Below are positions 28,836-38,827 of a stretch of 38,827 bases of DNA, piece after piece. The DNA is from Schoenoplectus triqueter (taxonomy: Eukaryota; Streptophyta; Magnoliopsida; Poales; Cyperaceae), in assembly GCA_964058805.1 (NCBI GenBank), contig CAXKVV010000325.1, positions 1 to 38,827 on the forward strand. The letters run 5' to 3'. The position numbers and the translations under genes were made by a program. The notes under the pieces are model-generated. The model was not told the DNA's origin. It ran no database searches and worked only from the letters and a program-made list of their open reading frames with translations. Each line of letters begins with the position of its first letter. Within the stretch, counting starts at the first letter, position 1.

Positions 28836-31800
28836 CTATGGGCCCAAAAAGCGGGACTCCAACTCTAATAGCACAGTGCTAATAGTCTCTAAATGAGTAT
28901 GGAGGGAGTGCCTATCCTCCTCCGAAGCTGCCTCGAAGTCCAAGAACTGAGCAAAGGCACTATCTCGGGCGCTCGAATGAATCTGCAACTCCGGAAGACG
29001 TCCTGCTAGATGTCGAGAGAAGCCCTCTACTGACAATCTGTGGTCCTCTAGCTCCTGCACGAGCAGTCGAGCGGGCCCACCACTAACTCCCATGGAGCGG
29101 AGAGTGGCACAAGAAGAGAGCCGCTGAAGATAATGGAGTCGAGCAGCCTCCAAATGCCTGCGCAGCTCATGAATCTCCAACTCGTGCTGGTATACGAGAG
29201 AGCTCGCATCCTGGTAAGCCCTGAGCAGCTCCTCACACCTCCTGGAAATAAAAGTGCTCTCGAGACGAGGTGCAATGAGTAGAGCTGGCGCGATGGTATC
29301 CCGCATCAGCCTATACCAATCGAAAGAGAAGCCACTGGGCAGAGAGTCCAGGATCTCGAAATCTAGCGGATAGCCTCCGAAGAAGGTATCCCGGAGTGCA
29401 TCCGCCAGCGCGGCCAAGGCGAGCTGCACATCCCTCGATGAAACATCTGCAAGTAAAATAAATGGGTTAGACAAATTGTTATAACCAAAGAAGAAATAGA
29501 AGGGAAAGAAGATCTAACCTATCGCCTCGTCGCCTGAGACAGGTGGGACTGAGTCAGGGATAGGGATGTCGGTCGCCTCAGGAGGACCCGCAGGTGTACC
29601 AGACCCGGCTACAAAATAAAATGGAAAGCATAAATACATGGAAAATAAAATATGAGTAAATGATAAAGGAAATATAAAGTACCGGGAGAAGCATGAGGCT
29701 CGGCAGGACCCTCGCTAGCCGGAACCCCCATCTCTGGGCTGTGGAATAGCTGCTCCACCAGCCAACCCTCATCCAACTCTGAGTCATAATCGACTGCAAC
29801 CCGCTCAGTCGAGACTCTGCCATCTGTGGTCATGAGAGGCTGTCCGTCGGGAGATGAAGAAGCATGAGATGGCCCTCCCTCGATCAGTAATGGCTCGTCG
29901 CCTGCGGGCTCGACAGCCAATGGACTCCCCTGCTCTAAAGAAGCCTCCTCTGGTAATGCAAGAGTGAGCACTGGCCCTAGAACCACATCAAATGAGCCAC
30001 CGTCTCCAGTGGGTACCAGCAAGATCGACGGAGAAGCGGGGCTGTCATGAAAGAAAGGCTCTGAGCGATGTGGAGATGCCATGTCATCGGCCTCAGGGTC
30101 TGTAAAATCTACATGTAAGAATGAAAGTACTAGTGCATGCTGGCAACTAGGTATTAAAACGAAGCACACGAACCTGCGACGGCAAGGTCGGTGCAGAACC
30201 CTGGAGTAGCAGTGCTCGCAGGCGCCGATAAATCTGCTATGATATCGTCTCGGACAGCCTCCACAGGAGATGTCCCATGAGCTGAAAAATAAACCCTAGT
30301 CAGAGGTGTAAATGAAGTGCGCCTGAATAAGGATAGGCGAGTCAATAAAGAAAATCACCCGGAGTGGGAGAAGGAAAAGAAGATGGAGAAGACGGCTGAG
30401 AGGCGCCGTCTCGATCTCTCCCCATGGCGGCTGGAGCCGGTGGCTCGACATATGGCTGAGAATGAACGCCGACTATTCGTGGACGAGGGACTGAGAACCC
30501 GGGCTCCGCATGATCATACTCATAAGCCAGCTCTGAATCAAAGGGAATTGGTCAAAATGAGATAAGGCTTACTAAAAGGAAATAACCTAAAAGGGATAAT
30601 GAAGTGTACCTGTAAGAGTAGTCCTAACAGGAGCACGAGAAAACCGACTGTCTAAACCCTGGAAATCAATAGGCTCTACAGCGATGTCTGGGAAAAGAGA
30701 GCGGCCATATGAGATATCTCCATTAGAAAGGACATGTCCGTCACGAGGGCAAGTGACACGTGCAACTACAGGAGGAGTATATGACTGATAAGAGCGGATG
30801 GCATCATGATACCACTGCTGATAACGTCTCGAGAAAGTGGGAACTCGAGAAGTGGAAACCATCTGGCAACAAACACCTGTACCTAGTCGGAAGAGGTGAG
30901 TGTAACACCACCCGACACCCTCCAAGTCAGCTGTCAAAAACTCAGGACGAAGAAGAGGCGCTGGGATATCCTGATCTAGCCCAAACTGATGTGCACACCG
31001 ATGAGGTGAATAGGGCTCAATGAATATGTAATCACCCGATCTAAAAGGAAGGAAACCCTGGCGGATGCTAACAAGGTACTCCAAGTCAGTCAGTCTATCC
31101 CGAATGCTGGAAGGGTCAGAAGAAGGAACCCTACTATCAACCACTGACCGCTCCACGGTCCTGGCTATCCTGCGAGTCATCCGTCTATCTCGAGCGAACC
31201 TCAGATGATCACGACTCCTATAAAATCTGTATCTGGCATCTGTGGGAGTCAAAGAAGTGGGCTGCACTCCGGCTAAATCGCTCAACAGAGGTAAATGGTC
31301 TCTCAATGAAGCAGCCATACCAGGGTCATAAGAACCTGACCAATGCATATGAAGCCAGCCGCTAACCAAATGCCATGGAATCAGCTCCCTACATCTCGAA
31401 GGACTACGAGATGATACTAGACCGCGGAGACCCCTGTAAATGTTGGCCAATACAGGCACTGCTAAGGAAATCCTGCTGCCGCGGGCAATCAAACTCGCCA
31501 TGACAAATACAGAAGGCCGGATGGTGTATGCTGGGGAGCTGGGTAGTAGAAAGTAACAGATCCACCAGGAAATGAATGCGGTCAGATAAGTCTCCCGATC
31601 TATATCGTGAGAGCACAATGCATCCTGAGAAGGGGCAGGGCCGTCATAGTGAATCTCGAGACGACCTGTACCAAAAGGATCCCGAATAGAGGCTAAGCCC
31701 TCGGGACGAGTATGAACTCGATCTGTGAAATAGGCAATCCAATGTCTGAAGGGGACTCCAGAGTGACCTCCTCTCAAATGGTGGTATATATCATACACCC

Positions 31801-32236
31801 TCTGTAAAGATGACGGGAATCGAGATGAATCTCTCAAGTCAGCAGGCGAGACTATGAACTCGTCGTAAAACCAGCCAAAGATCGGCAACCCTGTCAACTG
31901 CTGTATCTCCAGGAGGGTCGGAGTCAGCTCCCGGTCATCAATGAACAAAGTATTGGTGGAATAGTTCCACCTCTCGCAAAAGGCCCACAGCCAGGGTGTG
32001 TCGATGTGATAGCAAAACATCGACAGGAAGATCGGGTTGTATATCCCAGTACGCTCAAGTATAGCCCTCTCCCGCATGAGTATATATCGAGTCCACTCCA
32101 GCTGGTAACCGTGGCACTCTAAAGGAGCCATGAAAGAAGCGGAAGACCACCGAGAGGCCTCCCCGTCAATAATCTCCTTGCCCAGGAGATGTGTCAAAGG
32201 AGCTGTAGAGGCAACGCCTAAAGGCTGAAGGGGCAT
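28836..32236 (-). CDS. Antisense PMD gene of element 2, six exons
   Basis: Minus-strand exons: 32236-30610, 30532-30359, 30281-30174, 30099-29683, 29608-29519, 29446-28836. Exon lengths equal those of element 1 to the base, and the GT-AG introns (72-77 nt, phase 1) sit at the same places. The spliced frame is intact at about 1008 aa from the ATG at 32234-32236; the open frame continues upstream past 32488 from non-ATG codons. The PMD motifs (FCERWNYSTNT, ELTPTL, LTGLPIFG, ISWWICYFLLPS) are conserved. The centre of exon 1 is far more diverged from element 1 than its flanks. An intact gene in a defective element suggests its frame has been under selection, or that the deletion is recent. Confidence 0.88.
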
Positions 32237-32578
32237 GATGTCATGAGGCTGATCATCCCTGAAGAATAAACCGCCGCCTCGCGGGTAGACAGGAGTCGCT
32301 CGGATGGCTGAGACGAGAGGAGTCCAATCGCTAGGATCCTCATAAAAAGAATGATAATGACTCAAGGGGCGACGCGGAATGGCGTCATGAGATGAAACTA
32401 CAATACCCGAAGAGGAAAAGACGTCATGAGAAATGAAGTGATGAATAATAAGGAATAATGCACCAAGACAAGCCTTTCGAGCGTTCAAGGCTCGTCTTGG
32501 TGGGTGGCTCTTTGTTTACCCTTGAAAAATTTCAAGGATGAGTAGATGAATAAATGAAATAAATTGATGATAAATCAT

Positions 32579-32602
32579 AAGAAAGGGGGAGAAGAAAGAG
32601 AG
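32579..32602 (+). other. Candidate polypurine tract of element 2
   Basis: A 24-nt purine run at the position equivalent to 16768-16793, soon followed by TG. Same caveats. Confidence 0.35.
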
Positions 32603-32664
32603 CAGTGGAAAGGTGGCCCACTGATCAGGAAAGGTCGCTGCATAACCCCGGAACAAATCCATTA

Positions 32665-32707
32665 GTCCCACAATGGAATGCTGAGCGCAAAGTGAAGAGT
32701 ATAAATA
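32665..32707 (+). promoter_or_regulatory. USE-like and TATA elements, cassette 1 of element 2
   Basis: GTCCCACAATG (32665-32675) and TATAAATA (32700-32707) with the same 24-bp gap as in element 1. Confidence 0.55.
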
Positions 32708-32729
32708 CCCCGCTATTCTCTGTCCACTC

Positions 32730-32802
32730 AGCATGAGTGACACCCAAGAAGATCGAGGGAGAGAGGAGACCTCTTGGGTGTCACCATGTGATTATATCTT
32801 TT
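32730..32802 (+). ncRNA. Candidate small hairpin RNA, cassette 1 of element 2
   Basis: The 13-bp stem (32737-32749 with 32772-32784) and the TTTT run (32799-32802) are conserved. The start is estimated from the TATA box. Confidence 0.4.
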
Positions 32803-32910
32803 CTGACAAGTGGGACCCACATGGCAGTCCCTTATGAGCAGCTCCAATGACATGGACCTAGCCTATTTTGTTAAGAAAGCTAACCAACCCGGAACAGAGG
32901 TTAAGCATTA

Positions 32911-32953
32911 ATCCCACAATGAAATAATAGGGTGAATGACGAGGATATAAATA
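32911..32953 (+). promoter_or_regulatory. USE-like and TATA elements, cassette 2 of element 2
   Basis: ATCCCACAATG (32911-32921) and TATAAATA (32946-32953), 24 bp apart, although the spacer itself has substitutions relative to element 1. Confidence 0.55.
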
Positions 32954-32975
32954 CCCCACCACCTCCTACTCATTC

Positions 32976-33046
32976 GAGGTGGCTGACCCTCGGGAGATTT
33001 AGGAGAGAGAAAATCTCTTGATGGGTCAGCCATTTGATTACATTTT
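32976..33046 (+). ncRNA. Candidate small hairpin RNA, cassette 2 of element 2
   Basis: The long stem (outer arms 32981-32989 and 33023-33031) and TTTT (33043-33046) are unchanged relative to element 1. Confidence 0.4.
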
Positions 33047-33326
33047 ATCTGACAAGTGGGACCCATCTGGCAGTCCCTTGTAGATGAATCTAACAACATA
33101 GCCTATCTGATGAGTCACCATGTGACTATTTTCACTGACAGGTGGACCCCACACCTCAGTGACCTGCTATAGGAGTCAGAATTGAACCCTAGAAATCTGC
33201 CTTTGGAGCTAACCCTAAGAAGGAGCTGAAGCAGTATAATCCCTATGCTACATGAAATGATGTCAATGCCAAGCTAGCATTTTGATGCAACTAGTCATGA
33301 GAAATTCCAAATGTGATTTTGCTTTC

Positions 33327-33545
33327 AAGGCTGACCTGGTGCCAAAGCTGTGAGCAACCACCTAACTATGCTTTGATTTGTGTCAATTACTGATAAGTAG
33401 TCAGTTATTTGACCAAGTCACCCTCATGTTAAGGGATTGAAAGTCAATTTCACAAGATTGATCAGGTGCCAAAGCTGGGAGCAACCACCTGATCAAGTCT
33501 AGATTTGTATTAATTGCTGATAAGTAGTCAGCATTTAATCAAATC
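33327..33545 (+). repeat. Tandem duplication with hairpins, element 2
   Basis: Equivalent of 17518-17740. The first TAAGTAG-loop hairpin has arms ACTGA/TCAGT (33389-33405) where element 1 has GCTGA/TCAGC (17582-17598). Confidence 0.75.
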
Positions 33546-33967
33546 AAGCCCTAATGAATATCAATATAAGTCTAATTGGTATTTAGTTAGGGTGGTTTCT
33601 GCAAGAGAGAGATAATTGGCAGAGACATTGAGCTACAATTGAGATCAGGGATTAATTCATAAAGAATAATAGGGTTTTATGAATAAAAGAATTTTTAATC
33701 CAGAGAAGGAGGGGTAAAAATGGAATTAAAAATTACAGGGATGATCATCATGAATTTAGGGATTTTTTGGTGAAATTTTCATGATTTTTGGATAAGTGGA
33801 GCTATCAGAATAAATTCAGGGAAAATAAAGGCAGAATAAATGAATTAATCAAAGGCTGAGATTTGATCAAAGCAGTTCTGGGTGCAACTTGGGGACAGAG
33901 GCCTCTTTGGGTGCAAACTGGGTACGAAAGAACACAGAATATATAAAATAACAGAGGAGAGAGGGTG

Positions 33968-34160
33968 TGCCACGTGGCAACACCAGAATGAGCCAAGTCA
34001 GCATACGTGTGCCACGTGGCACACATCCATTGGACCACCTCAGCATATGTGGGCCCCACACCAGTGAAGCCAGCAAAGAAGTGGACCCCACCAATATGCC
34101 ACGTGGCAGTTAATGATAGGGCCATCTCAGCAATCTTGCCACATGGCAGAACACGTGGTA
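33968..34160 (+). repeat. G-box-like array, element 2
   Basis: About four GCCACRTGGCA palindromes, three with perfect CACGTG cores, plus a separate CACGTG. It is shorter than the array in element 1. Confidence 0.75.
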
Positions 34161-35396
34161 TAACACATCAGCAGATTAACTTTCACACATTCAAACCCAT
34201 GTGACATGTGTCACAGCCTGATTGGTGACACATCACCCCAATTAACCATGTGAAAATCATTAGCTTAAACCTTGTAAGACTGACATGTGGGTCCTAATTA
34301 AGGCTAAATGATGATTAATCCCTAAATGTTAGCTAAACAGCAAGATTAAATCCTGACAAGTGGGGCCAGGTTGTAAGCATCATGAGGCAGAGGCGCATAG
34401 CGATATAATGAACCAAGCCCATTCAAATAAAGCCAAGATTTAAATAAAAAGAAAGAAAGTAAGGGACACACCTGGCTCTCTTGCACCGACCCGCTGACGA
34501 TGAGTCCCATTTTCTTGTGGTTCACGTGAATCAGCTCCAGCCTGCGCCGAGCCCTCTTCTTTCTCCTTCCTTCTTCTTTTCCTTTTCTTTTCACCATGGT
34601 TGGACACAGATGGCGCCATTGGTAAAGGATCTAATAATGCGTTGCACCCTAAGTTGACTGCTTCTAGCCTGAACGACATTACATGAAGACGATGAGGCGC
34701 AAGTGATCAGAAATCAAAAGGAGGCAACATAGAGTGAGATGCAGCAAGAAAATGCACCTCGAGTCAAAGAAAGGAACTTTGAAATGATAGCTTGAAACCT
34801 GAAATTGATGATGAAATAAGCTTCCTAGATCTCAGGCGACAGTGTTAAGACAATGATTGAAGAGAATTGAATGCTAGGAATAAGGAGAATGCCAACTAGC
34901 TATCGGATCAAATGATGAAGTGGTTGAACTCTATATTAGAATAAGCAATTGAATAAGGGTAAGATCTGAGATGCTTCTTCACAGTAAAGAGATGTTATTG
35001 GGACAGGTAATCGAAGAGAATGAGCAGGAGAAGATGACAATCTAATGGATAAGTTCAAGCTAAGAGATGAAATCGGACAAGTAAATAAAGCATTTATAGT
35101 GACCCCGAGCTGGAGATAAATGGTGAGTGAGTATAGGCTAGCTACTGGAAATATCCAGAAGAATCTAGAAGGAATTAATTGAAGGCAGGATTGGTTAGTG
35201 GCAAAAGAGTAAATATTACAAATGATGTAACAAACTCCCTAACGGTTAGAGTTGTCAAAGAATTGGGCTAAGAAGAAGCACACATACATCCTGGCCATTG
35301 AATTGGGTATAATCAAGGGTTAAGATCAATTAGAAGCTGCAATCCGACCAATATCCATTGAACCAATCACAATCTAGCTTTGCTAACCCCTTTGCC
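34161..35396 (+). other. Non-coding, diverged segment; no gene seen
   Basis: A CT-rich stretch near 34553-34595 matches in position that of element 1. CCAAT lies at 35363-35367, upstream of the TATA box. No coding frame is supported. Confidence 0.45.
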
Positions 35397-35404
35397 TATA
35401 TAAA
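35397..35404 (+). promoter_or_regulatory. TATA box of the second promoter-like region, element 2
   Basis: TATATAAA conserved with 19696-19703, followed by ACAAGGAGAGGC and, at 35621, a possible donor GTAGGT. Confidence 0.45.
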
Positions 35405-35520
35405 CCAAATTAGAGAACAGAACAAGGAGAGGCTGGAAGAGAGATTAGCAATTAAAAAAGAAAAGAGAATTCTGTCAATTAACAGCAAGAGAGAGAGGAA
35501 GAGTGAAAGAAGATTCAATT

Positions 35521-35575
35521 GAATCAATTGATAGTAGATTTGGTTTCTCAAAACCAAAGTCTCTCAATTCGATTC
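35521..35575 (+). repeat. Compound stem-loop at the leader position, element 2
   Basis: Outer arms GAATC/GATTC and AATTGA/TCAATT enclose an inner perfect TTTGGTTT/AAACCAAA hairpin with a 4-nt loop. It occupies the position of the hairpin at 19832-19869 in element 1 but with different arm sequences. Confidence 0.65.
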
Positions 35576-35579
35576 TTTG

Positions 35580-36789
35580 ATAGCCTCTACACAGCCTTTT
35601 CATCATCTGCAAGCTTAATGGTAGGTGTTTTCTTGAAGTTTAGGTTGTAATTGAAGATGATCTCATGAGATTGTATAGTAAAATCTGATTTTTATGTTAA
35701 ACAGTTCGATAATTTGCTATTTTTCATTCAAAGTCAGTTCTATAATATTGATTCTATCTTCCATTTGCATTTTCAATTGAATTTCAAGAATTATCTTCAG
35801 ATTAAGTTATGAATTTCAAGTAACCAAAGATTTGATCTTTCAGCTTAAGATTTCATGCAGTCACTCGCATCTTTTCTTTTTATTTCTTTCATATTGATTG
35901 AATTATGGGATTGGTAGTAGAGTAAATAACTCTCCCATTCACCAAGGAGGTTAATCATCTGTCCCAAACTGAATCGATAGTAGGGTAGCCTAACCCTCTC
36001 GATTCCGCTACCAGAGTGAAGATTTGAAGGCTCACGATTGACCCAGGGTGCAAGAAAGCTTTGTAATTGAAACCAATTTGGTGTATAGCATCCAGACAAA
36101 AACGATCGGTACCGAAGCTGATAGCATGGAAGTCGAACAAGCTATGTATGATACTTTCAGAGGAAATTGACTTCACAAACATGATCAAGAAGCATAAACG
36201 ATCAATAGCAGAAGATTAATTGTGGGAATTATTGATCAATTAAGTTAAATTCGCGATTAGAAACTCAACTGGTACCAAGTTGAACACTGTACCGAAACTG
36301 GTACTCATACACACACTAAAGCACCGCACCGATCTTCAATCAGATGCCATAGACGTATTCTTGACAAAGAGGCGATACTATTGAACTTATCTGATCGGAG
36401 GGACGGAGCTCCGGTCGCCGGAAACAGCCTTCAGCGTGAATCTCAGCGGAGCGGTCAACGGGACAGTCAAAGGGACGAGTGAGCACGACCTTCAGCGCGC
36501 AAACACGAAGTTTGATGCTCAAGAACGCATCTTGAAGAAATCAAACGCTGACTGTGAATCGCGATTCAAAAGAGGAAAAGGATTCAATCTGGGCCATCCA
36601 TCTCACGCGAACGAATCTTGAAGCTAATCCAACGTTCTAAATAAATCGCTGAGGCCGGCCCAATCGAGAAGTAAAAGAAAATATAAGTAGGCCCAACTGT
36701 CAAAAATTAAAAGGAAAATTAATCCGGCCCAGTTAAGTTAATCCGATTTTAACAGAAAACTAAAGTTTAATAATAAATAAATCGTTTGA
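35580..36789 (+). other. Non-coding segment; no gene seen
   Basis: Patchily similar to 20309-21132; no supported frame. Confidence 0.45.
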
Positions 36790-37757
36790 AAATGTTCTTG
36801 AACTCCAAATTGACTCAAATTTGTTTCTAAAATTTTCTTATTTTTCATACTATTTTTCTATACAATAATATTCCAGTTTTAAAAATATAATCATGATAAA
36901 ACAATTTAAAAGCAAAAAAACATTACCTATATTGATATGTTTGACCTAGATTTGACTTGTCATTTTAAATACTATAAAAATTATAAATAATAACTAGATA
37001 TATTTTAGTGATTTTTCAAGTGATTTTCCATGAAATAATAATGATGATAGTAATATACTATAATAAATAATGAGATTAGCTATATTCTTTGATAAATAAA
37101 AAAATATATGAATAATAATAGATATTATATTGATATTTTCTTGATATTTTCCTGTAAAAAGAATAATGAAAATAAATAACACAAAATATACAAAATATAC
37201 TACCATGATAATAAATAGTAAAATACATTTTCTTTTATAATAAAGAGTGATAATATAGTTTTATAATATGAATTGTATTTCTTTTGTTATTTCTATACGA
37301 ATATACAAAATATACTTTTGATGAATAAAATGTAATAAAAATAATAGTTGTAATAAAAACATAATGAATTTCATCTCTTATGACTAGTAATAAAAATCTT
37401 ATACTTTTCTATAGATAATAAATAGGAATAATAGAAATAGATATAATGAATAGTATAATAAATAAGATAGAATATTAGTAATGATTTCTTTTAGCTATTA
37501 TAGATATAAAAAAAAATAATAATAATAATAAAAAAATATAAAAATAAAAAATAATAAATAAAAATAATAATAGTAAAATAGTATAGCTAACCACCTTTTA
37601 ATTTTGTAAATAATTCTTACATAATGAATAGTATTACAATATAATAGAATATAATAACAAAATTGTATTATTTTAGCTATTATAAGCATTTTAAAAAAAA
37701 ATAATATAAATAAAAATCATATCCATTTTATTTTCTATTATTTTTGTAAGTGATTTT
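36790..37757 (+). repeat. AT-rich segment leading into the 3' LTR of element 2
   Basis: Highly similar to 21133-22099 after a more diverged stretch. AT-rich with short AAT/TAA runs. Confidence 0.6.
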
Positions 37758-37960
37758 CTATAGAATAAATAGAGTTTAGAAATAATAAAAAAAATAGAAT
37801 TTTACTACTTTAGCTATTATAAAAAATAAAAAATATATAAATGAAACTCTAGTTAAATAGCTAACCCCTTTTCTATTATTTTGTAAATAATTTTCTACAT
37901 AGATAAATAGAGTTTAAGAAATAAAAATAATAATAATAAAAAATAATAATAGTAATAAGA

Positions 37961-38014
<54 letters not shown>

Positions 38015-38827
38015 GCATCTTCATAATAAAAATAATAATGAAAGATATTATATAATAGACTTTGTGCATGTTAGAAATGAATAAACATGCTCACATAAGG
38101 AGTGTAGAGCCATATAGGGATATTTGCACACATGATATAATATTTTGAATAGTCAAGACGAGAACACCTTGACGGAGGATAAATAAGGTTGCAATGACAA
38201 CATGAAAAGATGCGTTGAGACAGGAACATCTTGACGTGAGAAGATTAAGGCTTCGATAGCAATATAAAGAAGATACGTCGAGACAGGAACATCTTGACGT
38301 GAGATGATTAAGGCTTTATTAGCAATATGAAGAGATATGTCAAGACAAGAACATCTTGACACTTGATGAAGAATAATAAGATGCGTTGAGACAAGAACAT
38401 CTTAACGTGAGGTGATTAAGGCTTCGATAGCAGCACAAAGAGACACGTCGAGACAAGAACATCTTGACGCTTGATGAAGAATAACCAGAGCTGCGATATT
38501 AACATGGAGATGTACGTCGACTCTGAAGAAGAAGAACATTATGATGTCTTAGATAGGTGACATCTTAATGACTCGCTGCCATGAGCAAGTAACTCATGAT
38601 TGAATACGCTCACACAAGGGGTGTAGGGCAACATAGTAATTTTGCACAAGCGATGCAACACGTAGAATGATTAGTCGAGACAAGAACATCTTGACGCTCG
38701 CTGAAGAATGACCAAAGCTGCGACATCAGCATGGAGAGATATGTCGACTTTGAAGAAGAAGAACATTATGATGTCCGAGCGAAGTGACATCTTAATGACT
38801 CGGTGTCATGAACAAGTAATTCATGAC
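37758..38827 (+). repeat. 3' LTR of element 2 (part matching the element 1 LTR; cut by window)
   Basis: Aligns with 1 to about 904 of the element 1 LTR but is longer, through a larger TAA-type microsatellite (about 37960-38008) and extra stem-loop repeats: seven GAACATCTTGAC-type hairpins between 38153 and 38698, against five in element 1. The rest, including array 2, lies beyond the window. Confidence 0.88.

Larger units (their letters stand above)
23926..38827 (+). mobile_element. Element 2: related Tat/Ogre-like element, internally deleted, 3' LTR cut by window
   Basis: Same layout and orientation as element 1, several per cent diverged. It starts inside its own 5' LTR at the junction with element 1. 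It lacks most of gag-pol but keeps primer binding site, a chimeric open frame, two 239-bp repeats, the PMD gene and both hairpin cassettes. Without PR, RT and RNase H it cannot replicate alone. Confidence 0.88.

Overview
The window is plant nuclear repeat DNA. It holds two related giant LTR retrotransposons of the Ty3/gypsy Tat (Ogre-like) lineage in the same orientation. Evidence for a plant: a Tat-type polyprotein with a second, archaeal-type RNase H; a plant mobile domain (PMD) gene with short GT-AG introns; plant-type USE and TATA signals; and G-box rich arrays. It is most likely a flowering plant with a large genome; the species cannot be read from the sequence. There is no ordinary single-copy host gene.

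Element 1 (1-23925, 5' LTR cut by the window edge) looks young and possibly autonomous. It has the 3' part of a 5' LTR (1-1826), a primer binding site (1832-1849), one uninterrupted 3029-residue Gag-PR-RT-RNH-aRNH-INT frame (1967-11056), three 240-bp tandem repeats (11731-12441), a six-exon PMD gene on the opposite strand (13023-16424), two small hairpin cassettes resembling Pol III units (16856-17238), a G-box repeat array, a second promoter-like region (about 19696), a long AT-rich tract and a 3' LTR ending at 23925. I saw no difference between the two LTRs where they can be compared (1-1826 against 22100-23925).

Element 2 (23926 to the end) has the same plan but is older and internally deleted. 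Gag is joined in frame to the middle of integrase, with loss of 6381 bp. The PMD gene, hairpin cassettes and 3' LTR remain. Its 5' LTR is present only as the last 337 bp (23926-24262), beginning exactly where element 1's 3' LTR ends. The simplest reading is that element 1 inserted into the 5' LTR of element 2.

The most unusual signal is in the LTR and its upstream part. These are packed with short stem-loops that fall into families: the loop sequence is constant while the arms change in a paired, compensatory way. One orthologous hairpin differs between the two elements by a G-C to A-T swap on both arms. Together with the duplicated USE/TATA/hairpin/T-run cassettes, this suggests that structured RNA or DNA matters to this family. 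The 5' boundary of the LTR cannot be fixed, because the 5' LTR of element 1 is truncated by the window and that of element 2 by the insertion.
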